A stretch of 12,369 bases of DNA. It comes from Desulfobacteraceae bacterium. GTDB lineage: Bacteria; Desulfobacterota; Desulfobacteria; Desulfobacterales; SG8-13. How positions within the stretch are numbered: position 1 is the stretch's first letter; the number at the start of each line of letters is the position of its first letter. The stretch lies in the NCBI GenBank assembly GCA_029287875.1, contig JARFQH010000268.1, positions 1-12,369 of the forward strand, read 5' to 3'. Below, piece after piece: positions 6,105 through 12,369 of this stretch. The position numbers and the translations under genes are program-made. Under the pieces are notes generated by a model. That model made no database searches. It was not told the DNA's origin and saw only the letters and a list, made by a program, of their open reading frames with translations.

Positions 6105-8462
6105 TCAGGGCTGCAGCGGCCAAAAGATGGGCACGGCAATAAGAATGACGACCAGGATGACGAGGGTCAACAGACCGCCGATTTTGAGGTAGTCGATAAA
6201 GCGGTACCCACCCGGGCCCATGACCAGGATGTTGGCCGGATGGGCGATCGGTGTTGTGAAACTGGCAGAAGCCGCCATGGCGACCGCCATCAGGAGCCCG
6301 TAGGGTGACAGCCCCATGCTGGCGGACGTGCTGAACACAATCGGCGCCATGAGGACGATAAGCGCCGCGGTCGGTATGAAGCAGGTTGCCAGGAAAGTTA
6401 AGGCAACCAGGCCGAACATCACGGCTTTGGGGCCGTAAGGGCCCACAAGGGCCACCACTCCTTCAGCAATGAGCTTTGCAGCTCCGGTTTGATCGAGGGC
6501 GGTTCCGAGCGGTAGCATTCCGGCGATGAGAAAAACCGCTTTCCATTCGATCTGTCGGTAGGCTTCTTCCATGGTCAGACAACGCATCAGAACCATGAGC
6601 GCCGCACCGATAACAGCCGCAATATAAATCGGGACCCAGCCCATGATGACCGGCAGCAGCACGGCAACCATGACCAGAGTCGAGGTTTTGGCCTTTCCGG
6701 GATGGGTAATTTCCTGGATGATTTCCCTTAAGACAATAAAATCGGGTTCGCGTCCCAGTAGCTGTAGTTTTTGGCGGGGGCCGAACAGCAGCAGGGCATC
6801 CCCAAAACGGAGGGGAAGATCAGGCAGGTCGCTGAAGAGGGCCTCTCCCTGACGCCAGACGGACAGCACGTTCAGTCCGTACTTTTCCCGAAAGGCCAGT
6901 TGACGAAGGGTTTTTCCAACCAGAGCTGTTTGGGGAGAAAGAATGGCTTCCACCAGACCGGTGTCGCCGGCTGTCAGCTCTTCTATTCTGGGTTCAATCC
7001 TGCGGTCGACCTGAAGCCCCCTGAGCCCCTCCAGAATCATGATGTCTTCCCTGCGGGCCTCGACGATGAGATGGTCTTCGGATTGCAGAACTTCACCGGG
7101 TTCGGGGATGACCGACCGGCCGCTTTTCCTCTTGATGCTCAGGATTCTGATTCCCATTGCCGCACCCAGCCGGCTCTCCCTAAGGGTTTTTCCGGTCAGC
7201 ACTGAATCTTTGGGGACCCGCATGGCCAGCAGGCGCGTTTGAAGACTGTACACCTCACCAATATCTTCCGGGGTCACCGTCTGAAAATGATCCGTCTCAT
7301 TCCGGTCCTTCAGGTTTTGCAGGTTTTCCTTGCGCCCCATAATCAGGAGCACATCATCCGCCTGCAGGGGGATATGCTGAAGGTCAACGCGCTTGACGCT
7401 GTCATCACGCCGGAGAGCCAGAACGATAGCGCCGAAATGATTTCGGAAATCAAGCGTTAACAGCGTTTGACCGCAAAACTTGGAAGCGGACGCCAGGCGG
7501 CACTCTACGATGTCCAGGTCTCCCGCCACGAGGGTGTGAAAATTGATGGGTTCATCCTCAATGACCAGGTGATTCCAGTTGCTGATCTCCATAAAATTTT
7601 CAATGCGACCCTCAACAATCAACAGATCTCCGGCATGCAGGAGTTCCGATGGTCCGGGCGCCATTAGAGTGCGATCGGCCCGAGTGATACCGATGACGTT
7701 CAATCCGACCGCGGAATGCATGCGGCTGGCGGCAAGGGTTTTGTTGACCAGGGGAGATTGCGGCGGAATCCTGACAGAGAAGAGGTGTTGCTGGATACCA
7801 TACTGATCGCTCAGATCCTCACGACGACTGGACGATTCTTTGACAACATCGCGTCGGGGCAGCATGTGCCGGCCGACAAGGGCCATGAAAGCGATGCCGC
7901 TGAACATGACGATCAGGCCGACCGGTGTGAAGTCGAAAAAGGTGAACGGTTTGAATCCATTGTCCTGAAGGGCATCGGTCACCAGGATGTTGGGAGGGGT
8001 ACCGATCTGGGTGGTCAAACCGCCGAGAAGACACCCGTATGCCAGCGGCATCAGCAAGCGTGAAGGAGGTGTTTCCGTGTGGTGGGCAAGGCCCATGACC
8101 ACCGGCAGCATGAGGGCAGCCACCGCCACGTTGTTCATTACCGCCGACATGACGCCGGCGCTCAGCATGATGACGACGATCATAGAGATTTCACTCTGCC
8201 CGGCTATCCGGCGCACGAAGCTACCGATGATGTTGGCCACGCCGGTGAGCGTGAGGCCGCCGCTTAAAATGAACACCGCCCAAACCGTGACAACGGCTGG
8301 ATTGCTGAAGCCGGCCAGCGCCTCGACCGGGCTGACCAACCCTGTCAGGGCCACAGCCCCGAGGGCGAGAAGAGCGGTCACTTCCATGGGAATCCATTCA
8401 GTGATGAGCAGGATGACGGCAGTAGCCAATATAAAGAGCGTCAAGGCAATATCGGGCGTCAT
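6105..8462 (-). CDS. SLC13 (DASS) family anion permease with four RCK_C-like domains
   Basis: A 785-residue inner-membrane protein. Residues 1-200 and about 590-785 are the two hydrophobic halves of an SLC13/divalent anion:Na+ symporter. The first half has VMNNVAVAALMLP (108-120) and TQIGTPPNILV (151-161); the second has the matching SFTTPIAHPANILV (734-747). Between them are four consecutive RCK_C (TrkA_C)-like units at about 222-297, 311-384, 406-479 and 500-570; each has the pattern V/I-...-GKTL/NKTL/GQTL-...-GDxLL/xDDxLL-...-G/E. RCK_C-bearing SLC13 permeases usually have two such units, so this one is enlarged. Substrates in the family are sulfate, other oxyanions or dicarboxylates; none can be assigned here. 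The Ser-Asn-Thr motif is MNN in the first half and appears as IPT (696-698) in the second. An AGGA 12 bases upstream of the ATG is a weak ribosome binding site. The beta-propeller gene ends 59 bp upstream. Confidence 0.92.
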   Translation of the reverse strand: MTPDIALTLFILATAVILLITEWIPMEVTALLALGAVALTGLVSPVEALAGFSNPAVVTVWAVFILSGGLTLTGVANIIGSFVRRIAGQSEISMIVVIMLSAGVMSAVMNNVAVAALMLPVVMGLAHHTETPPSRLLMPLAYGCLLGGLTTQIGTPPNILVTDALQDNGFKPFTFFDFTPVGLIVMFSGIAFMALVGRHMLPRRDVVKESSSRREDLSDQYGIQQHLFSVRIPPQSPLVNKTLAASRMHSAVGLNVIGITRADRTLMAPGPSELLHAGDLLIVEGRIENFMEISNWNHLVIEDEPINFHTLVAGDLDIVECRLASASKFCGQTLLTLDFRNHFGAIVLALRRDDSVKRVDLQHIPLQADDVLLIMGRKENLQNLKDRNETDHFQTVTPEDIGEVYSLQTRLLAMRVPKDSVLTGKTLRESRLGAAMGIRILSIKRKSGRSVIPEPGEVLQSEDHLIVEARREDIMILEGLRGLQVDRRIEPRIEELTAGDTGLVEAILSPQTALVGKTLRQLAFREKYGLNVLSVWRQGEALFSDLPDLPLRFGDALLLFGPRQKLQLLGREPDFIVLREIIQEITHPGKAKTSTLVMVAVLLPVIMGWVPIYIAAVIGAALMVLMRCLTMEEAYRQIEWKAVFLIAGMLPLGTALDQTGAAKLIAEGVVALVGPYGPKAVMFGLVALTFLATCFIPTAALIVLMAPIVFSTSASMGLSPYGLLMAVAMAASASFTTPIAHPANILVMGPGGYRFIDYLKIGGLLTLVILVVILIAVPIFWPLQP

Positions 8463-8521
8463 TTACGAAAGCTTTCCTGTGCGATGGTTTATCGGGCGTT
8501 GCCAAACGAGATAATAAGAAG

Positions 8522-9499
8522 TTACGGCTTGATGTCCAGTCGGTACAGAGGGGCCGGAAGCTTTTCAGAGGTCATCAGGAGACTCCCGCCATCGGTACTG
8601 AAGCAAAGCGCTTCGGCCTGCCGTATCCTGGGAATGACCAGCGGCACAGGCGCTCGACCAAATACCTGCGGCCAGCTTTCATTTGATCGCCTATCGAACA
8701 GAAAAGCCTGTTTGTAGGTCAGGATGGCGATGAGTGTGCCATCCTGAGAAAGGTCCAGCGCCGTCGGTTGCGAGCGAAAACGGCCCAACAGGGGATCTTC
8801 GCGTAATTCTTCGGCTGTGGGTTTCGGAATTCCACTGACCCTCGTCACCGTCCGGGCCGTCTGAACTTTATCACTTTGAGTGAGGGTAAGAGGCAAGGAG
8901 TAGAGAACGGGAGGCTCGGTGCGCTTGGTCAACAACAGGATTTCCCGGTGTTGCACATCGACCGCGACACCCTCGCAATCCCGCGGACCGTCGGCGTAGA
9001 CATACTCGATCCGCCACGACCATTCCAGCGACGCCTTTTCGACGATTCCCGCCGGGCCGACACGCGGTTCCTCCACTATATAAAGGACACAGGATTTCCG
9101 GCGGTTTTCGTTATCGCCGCAGTCGGCGATCAGTAGAAAAGCAGTTCGGTTGACGACAAAGGCGGCGAGGTCTTCCCAGTCCTGATTGCGGGCGTTGCGA
9201 ATGGACACGTGACCGCAATCGGAACCATCGAGGCCGACGGCATAGATCAGAGGTCCGTTGCCGCCGTCGTTGATCACCCAGAGAACATCCGCGCGGCGTC
9301 GAGACGCGGCGATACCGCTGGCTTCACTGATGCTGCCGTCGGACAGGTTGCCGAGAAAGGATATCCCCGAACCGTGTGCGGCTACTATTAGTGGATCCTT
9401 GTCGGATGCGACTGTCGGGGAACCGGTGAAGCTGGCGATTATCAGGAGCGCACAACTGAAACATGCCATTCGGGTCGTACGGTAAATAATGGTCTTCAT
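8522..9499 (-). CDS. Secreted beta-propeller-like protein (phytase/esterase-like)
   Basis: A 325-residue protein with an N-terminal signal peptide: a basic start, then a hydrophobic stretch (ACFSCALLIIASFTG), with likely cleavage after TVA near residue 31. No lipobox is seen. The mature part is beta-rich with repeated blade-like motifs: LWVINDGGNGPLIYAVGLDG, QDWEDLA, IADCGDNENRR, DCEGVAVD, and a final SLLMTSEKLPAPLYRLDI. DWED, GDN..R and DCEG resemble motifs of secreted proteins sometimes annotated as phytase-like or esterase-like propellers. I infer a calcium-binding or sugar-phosphate-type propeller but cannot name a substrate. Location would be periplasmic or extracellular. The ATG has only a weak GAAGAAGA upstream. 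It lies between the thioesterase remnant and the permease and may be co-transcribed with the latter. Confidence 0.8.
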   Translation of the reverse strand: MKTIIYRTTRMACFSCALLIIASFTGSPTVASDKDPLIVAAHGSGISFLGNLSDGSISEASGIAASRRRADVLWVINDGGNGPLIYAVGLDGSDCGHVSIRNARNQDWEDLAAFVVNRTAFLLIADCGDNENRRKSCVLYIVEEPRVGPAGIVEKASLEWSWRIEYVYADGPRDCEGVAVDVQHREILLLTKRTEPPVLYSLPLTLTQSDKVQTARTVTRVSGIPKPTAEELREDPLLGRFRSQPTALDLSQDGTLIAILTYKQAFLFDRRSNESWPQVFGRAPVPLVIPRIRQAEALCFSTDGGSLLMTSEKLPAPLYRLDIKP

Positions 9500-9518
9500 T
9501 CTTCTTCGCTGTCGGTTT

Positions 9519-9701
9519 TTACGACTCCGAGAAGGATTCGGTTACCTGGGCCGCGGCGATGCGGGTGTGGTTCGCATCGTACAGATCGACGGACACCGGG
9601 CACGGGCTTCGCCCGGTATTAATCACGCGTGCCTCTGTGGTGATCTCGATGGTGCGAGGCGCCGGAAAACGGATGTTCATATTGATGATTATTTCAGGTT
9701 T
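9519..9701 (-). pseudogene. C-terminal remnant of a PaaI-type hotdog thioesterase
   Basis: A minus-strand frame is open from 9701 to a TAA at 9519, with an internal ATG at 9680 giving 53 residues. Its translation (…NIRFPAPRTIEITTEARVIN, then TGR, VSVDLYDANHTRIAAAQVTE) reads like the last two or three beta strands of a PaaI/YbgC-class hotdog acyl-CoA thioesterase, where an LRPA-like strand, an EARVV strand and a V-V-DVxDADGRxxA strand are characteristic. The N-terminal part with the catalytic region is absent: a TGA at 9702-9704 closes the frame, and its 5' end overlaps the oxidoreductase stop codon by about 13 bases. No ribosome binding site precedes the ATG. A truncated gene after a deletion is the best reading; a short functional gene is less likely. 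The GC-rich inverted repeat at 9595-9617 lies inside it. Confidence 0.5.
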
Positions 9702-11689
9702 TCAGCCGCCGGCACCACGTGTACGAAACAATCGTAGTAAGCCGCCTGTTCGCCCATTTCAGAAATCCGGTCCGATGTCAATACGTTGACCGAACCGCTC
9801 TTGTGCCACCACCCCTGCTCGATGGTCACCGCATCCGCCGCCGCACCGCTGTCACAGCGGATTCTGACCAGCAGGGTGCCTCGGTCGGACGATACCCTGG
9901 CGCGACGGCCGTCCGTAAGACGAAAGGCCTGGAGTGTTTCAGGGCTGACCACCGCTTCCGGTATGTCATCGATGAAAGCAAAGTGTTGGGAGTGCATCGA
10001 CTCTCGCCGGTGTGGCGTGATAAGCCGAAGGGGATACTCCGGGTTTCCGGTGGCGGCCTCGATATAGGTCGCGACCGGGCTGCAGCCGTCGGCCCGCGCA
10101 TCTTCAGAATAGAGTTCGATTTTGCCGCTGGGCGTTGCAAATAAGCCGTCCTGCCAAGGCACGGCATGCTCCGGGAGTGTAAAGGGAGCCTGCTTGAGGT
10201 CTTCGACATTCACGCCGTAAGCCTCGGTCAGCGGACCGATGGCTTGCTCCAAAAACTTCGTGCGGGCGTTCCGGGGATAATCCGGAAGCCTCATGCGGTC
10301 GGCCAGCGCTCTGAAAATCTCGTACTCACCCATGACGCCCTCCGGCGCTAAAACCGCCCGCCCGGAGTAATTGACATAGGGTGAGAACATGCTGGAGTGA
10401 ATGATATCCTCCTCTTCGAGCACGCTGGTGCACGGCAGGACGAGGTCGGCGTGGCGGGCCGTGTCGGTCATGAATAAATCGATCACTACCTTGAAGTCTA
10501 TTGCCGCAAACGCCGCTGCCGTTCGATTGATGTCCGGACCCTGGACCAGAGGGTTGGCTTTTGAAACGAAGATGCTCCGGATTGGGGGCTTGTCTTCGGT
10601 TTCCAGATACTCGGCCAGTCGGGCAATGGAGAACGTCCGCCGGTTGCGGGCTCGCGCTTGGCTTTTTTTAAAATCTCCGCCGATGAAGTCGGGGAAAAAC
10701 CAGTTGGCATAATTCACGCCGCCCCCACTGATACCGATATTGCCTGTAATGGCTCCGAGGGCGTCGATGCTGCGCACGGCGTTTCCGCCATTGCCGTAAC
10801 GCTGAAGACCGTAGCCGATAATGATGCCGGCGGGCTTTTGCTCGGTATAGGCTTGAGCCAGCCACCTAATCGCATCACGGGAGATTCCGGTCACCCCGGC
10901 CGCCCATTCGGGTGTGAAGTGTTGGATCGCCTGCCGAAAGCGCTCAAAGCCGTGCACCCGTTTTTTTATGAACTCATCATCGTGTCGGCCTTTTGCGATG
11001 ATCGAATTCGCCACGCCCAATGCAAGGGCGCCGTCTGTGGCAGGTCGGACCGCCAGGTGGTGATCGGCAAGTTTGGCAGAGGCCGATCGGCGGGGGTCGA
11101 TAAGGACGATCGTGGCACCTGATTGTCGAGCCCGTCGGATATAAGGTACCAGGTGCCTGTTGGTGTCGGCCGGGTTGCGACCCCACAGGATGATCATTTT
11201 GGACCGGGAAATGTCTGCCGGATGGTGACCGCGGGCCTCGCCGAAATCATATCGTTGGGCTGCCATCCCCGCCCCCCAGCACAGACTGCCGCGTGGCACA
11301 GTGACCCCTCCAAGATAATTGAAAAAAATATCATCGACCTTTTTGGTCAGACCGCCATGGCCGCTGCCGGCGTAATTCAGGATCGCTGCGGAGCCGAATT
11401 GCCCGATGGTCCGGGTCAGCCTGTCTGCGATGTCGTCAAGGGCTTCCGGCCAGGTCAGCGGGACCCATTTGCGGCCGGATCTCCGAAGCGGTGAGGTCAG
11501 TCTCTGCGGGTGGTTGAGCCTTTCGAGAAGTTTAATGCCCTTGATACAGCAAACCCCGCGGGTGAGGGGATGATCCCGGTCGCCGCGGATCCTGCTGACA
11601 TGGTTGTCGACCACTGTCGCCACCAGACCGCATGCGTCAAAACAGTCCAGAGGGCAGGAAAATCGGACCTTCTTTTTATGGTTCTGCAT
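9689..11689 (-). CDS. Molybdopterin (Mo/W-bisPGD) oxidoreductase, cytosolic, single subunit
   Basis: A 666-residue member of the DMSO reductase superfamily. The [4Fe-4S] ligands are Cys12, Cys16, Cys20 (CPLDCFDAC) and Cys48 (RGVCCIKG). Cys137 in GSLCWGAG falls where formate dehydrogenases have Sec/Cys and is the candidate metal ligand. ILWGRNPADTN, VLIDPRR, GYGLQRYGNGG and LPCTSVLEEED are typical cofactor-binding blocks; PSGKIELYSE and ITPHRRESMHSQ mark the C-terminal MGD-binding domain. There is no twin-arginine signal, so it stays in the cytoplasm. No FeS, cytochrome or membrane-anchor subunit and no FdhD-like gene is adjacent, so its donor or acceptor is unknown; formate dehydrogenase or nitrate reductase should not be assumed. 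An open frame to 11857 exists but overlaps the methyltransferase gene. I chose the ATG at 11689, with GGGA 8 bases upstream and 11 bp after the methyltransferase stop. Confidence 0.9.
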   Translation of the reverse strand: MQNHKKKVRFSCPLDCFDACGLVATVVDNHVSRIRGDRDHPLTRGVCCIKGIKLLERLNHPQRLTSPLRRSGRKWVPLTWPEALDDIADRLTRTIGQFGSAAILNYAGSGHGGLTKKVDDIFFNYLGGVTVPRGSLCWGAGMAAQRYDFGEARGHHPADISRSKMIILWGRNPADTNRHLVPYIRRARQSGATIVLIDPRRSASAKLADHHLAVRPATDGALALGVANSIIAKGRHDDEFIKKRVHGFERFRQAIQHFTPEWAAGVTGISRDAIRWLAQAYTEQKPAGIIIGYGLQRYGNGGNAVRSIDALGAITGNIGISGGGVNYANWFFPDFIGGDFKKSQARARNRRTFSIARLAEYLETEDKPPIRSIFVSKANPLVQGPDINRTAAAFAAIDFKVVIDLFMTDTARHADLVLPCTSVLEEEDIIHSSMFSPYVNYSGRAVLAPEGVMGEYEIFRALADRMRLPDYPRNARTKFLEQAIGPLTEAYGVNVEDLKQAPFTLPEHAVPWQDGLFATPSGKIELYSEDARADGCSPVATYIEAATGNPEYPLRLITPHRRESMHSQHFAFIDDIPEAVVSPETLQAFRLTDGRRARVSSDRGTLLVRIRCDSGAAADAVTIEQGWWHKSGSVNVLTSDRISEMGEQAAYYDCFVHVVPAAENLK

Positions 11690-11697
11690 CTGATGGT

Positions 11698-11701
11698 TCC
11701 C
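11698..11701 (-). promoter_or_regulatory. Ribosome binding site deciding the molybdopterin oxidoreductase start
   Basis: GGGA on the minus strand, 8 bases before the ATG at 11689 and overlapping the end of the methyltransferase stop codon. It supports translation just after that gene rather than from the upstream ATG at 11857 inside it. Confidence 0.45.
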
Positions 11702-12369
11702 TATGACCTCAAAACACCTGTTATGAGGTAGAGCCTGAGGCCGCCGTGACGGACTTCTTGGACGGAGAACGGAAATGGGATTCGCTTCAAAAGGCCTTTG
11801 CGCGGCACGACCAGCGCCACCCGCCACCCGCGCCATACGGCTTTCAACCGATTGCATAGATCTTTAAACAGTGCGTCACTCTGTTTCGGAGACCCCATGC
11901 GTCGGCCGAATGGCGGGTTGATGGTGAGCAGGCCCGGAGCGACGCCGAGTTCACCGGGCGTCAGGTCGAAAAAATCGCGGTTGGACACGGCAATGGACGC
12001 TGACAGTCCGGAATCCGCGGCGTTCTCTTCGAGGGCCTTGCACGCGGACGGGTCGACGTCCGCTGCGAAGATAGCGGCATTGCTGGTGTCGACGATTCGT
12101 TGGGCGCACTGGTCTTTGATGTGCTGCCAGCGTTTGCGGGTGAGCGCGAAGGCCGGCCAGCCGCTGAAGGCGAAATCTCTGAACCAGCCCGCCGGAATAT
12201 TGTGCGACCGCATCGCGGCCTCGAGCGAAAAAGAACCCGCCCCGCACATCGGGTCGACCAACGGTTCGGGCGGTGAGTATCCCGCCAGTATGAGCATGGC
12301 CGCCGCAATCGTTTCCCTGAGAGGGGCGGCCGTCACCTGTTTTTTCAGCCCGCGCCGGTAGAGGCTTTC
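11701..12369 (-). CDS. RlmL/YcbY-type RNA guanine-N2 methyltransferase, 3' part (5' end off window)
   Basis: The last 222 residues of a COG0116 (UPF0020) class I SAM-dependent RNA methyltransferase. The frame runs through the right edge as ESLYRRGLKKQVTAAPLRET, matching the family segment just before the catalytic domain, so the GTG at 12336 is an internal valine and not the start. The SAM-binding motif I is DPMCGAGSFSLEAA, the acidic loop is FAADVDPSACKALEENA, and the catalytic motif IV is NPPFGRRMG. The missing N-terminus would carry the THUMP domain that binds RNA. Family members methylate guanine N2 in 23S rRNA (RlmL, G2445) or related sites; which one applies here cannot be decided from this fragment. 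The E. coli protein is a fusion with an RlmK half, which is absent here: the chain ends just after the Rossmann domain. The oxidoreductase follows after 11 bp. Confidence 0.88.
   Translation of the reverse strand, partial: ESLYRRGLKKQVTAAPLRETIAAAMLILAGYSPPEPLVDPMCGAGSFSLEAAMRSHNIPAGWFRDFAFSGWPAFALTRKRWQHIKDQCAQRIVDTSNAAIFAADVDPSACKALEENAADSGLSASIAVSNRDFFDLTPGELGVAPGLLTINPPFGRRMGSPKQSDALFKDLCNRLKAVWRGWRVALVVPRKGLLKRIPFPFSVQEVRHGGLRLYLITGVLRS

Noticed and set aside
6047..6139. 31-residue N-terminal extension of the TIGR01777 protein
   Set aside because: It would overlap the permease gene and run through a good promoter, and the Rossmann motif should be at the extreme N-terminus.
7987..8514. 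175-residue plus-strand open frame
   Set aside because: It is antisense to the N-terminal membrane half of the SLC13 permease; its composition reflects the complement of hydrophobic codons.
9595..9617. ACCGGGC / GCCCGGT inverted repeat, considered as a terminator
   Set aside because: There is no T run after it on either strand, and it lies within a fragment that appears to be former coding sequence.
9489..9737. Plus-strand 82-residue open frame over the propeller-oxidoreductase gap
   Set aside because: The minus-strand frame in the same place reads convincingly like a thioesterase fragment, while the plus-strand one has no ribosome binding site or family resemblance.
11690..11857. 56-residue N-terminal extension of the molybdopterin oxidoreductase
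   Set aside because: It overlaps the methyltransferase gene in another frame, has no family similarity, and a better start with GGGA lies at 11689.
11701..12336. Methyltransferase read as a complete short gene starting at GTG 12336
   Set aside because: The frame continues to the window edge with family-like sequence (LYRRGLKKQ) and the THUMP region would be missing, so it is a partial gene.

Overview
The window looks like a chromosomal stretch from a moderately GC-rich, probably anaerobic bacterium. My best guess is a deltaproteobacterial (Desulfobacterota) sulfate-reducer type. This is an inference from the mix of genes: a large SLC13/RCK_C anion permease of the kind offered for sulfate or dicarboxylates, a cytosolic Mo/W-bisPGD oxidoreductase, an iron-sulfur-flavoprotein-like reductase, a PAS-SpoIIE phosphatase, and structured intergenic repeats. 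No rRNA, tRNA, CRISPR array, transposase, integrase or phage gene is visible. The window holds no obvious new defence or mobile system; the least ordinary material is in the intergenic repeats, one gene remnant, and a few domain architectures.

Every gene I can support lies on the minus strand, so transcription runs from high to low coordinates. From right to left: (1) the 3' part of an RlmL/YcbY-type RNA guanine methyltransferase, cut by the right edge; (2) 11 bp later, a 666-residue molybdopterin oxidoreductase; (3) a short remnant resembling the C-terminus of a PaaI-type hotdog thioesterase, pressed against the oxidoreductase stop codon; (4) a secreted beta-propeller-like protein; (5) an SLC13 permease carrying four consecutive RCK_C-like domains; (6) a TIGR01777 nucleotide-sugar-epimerase-like protein with its own credible promoter; (7) a compact four-gene operon, in which a winged-helix protein of unknown function is followed by exodeoxyribonuclease III, a flavodoxin-like FMN reductase and a DUF2156 acyltransferase-fold protein; (8) a PAS-PAS-SpoIIE (RsbU/RsbP-like) phosphatase standing alone.

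The phosphatase gene is bracketed by two intergenic elements, at 51-158 and 1920-2087. Each is a nested imperfect inverted repeat around a central GTAC-N4-GTAC core. In the first, all five mispairs in its two helices are G.U wobbles when read as plus-strand RNA, which suggests a structured RNA or a REP/MITE-like repeat. The longest stretch without a protein gene is 1859-2112 (254 bp) and is largely filled by the second element.

Several genes have apparent upstream extensions that run into the preceding gene. For three of them (DUF2156, TIGR01777, molybdopterin oxidoreductase) a Shine-Dalgarno sequence and family length support a shorter start, and those starts are used here. Family assignments come from motifs read by eye; no database search was possible.
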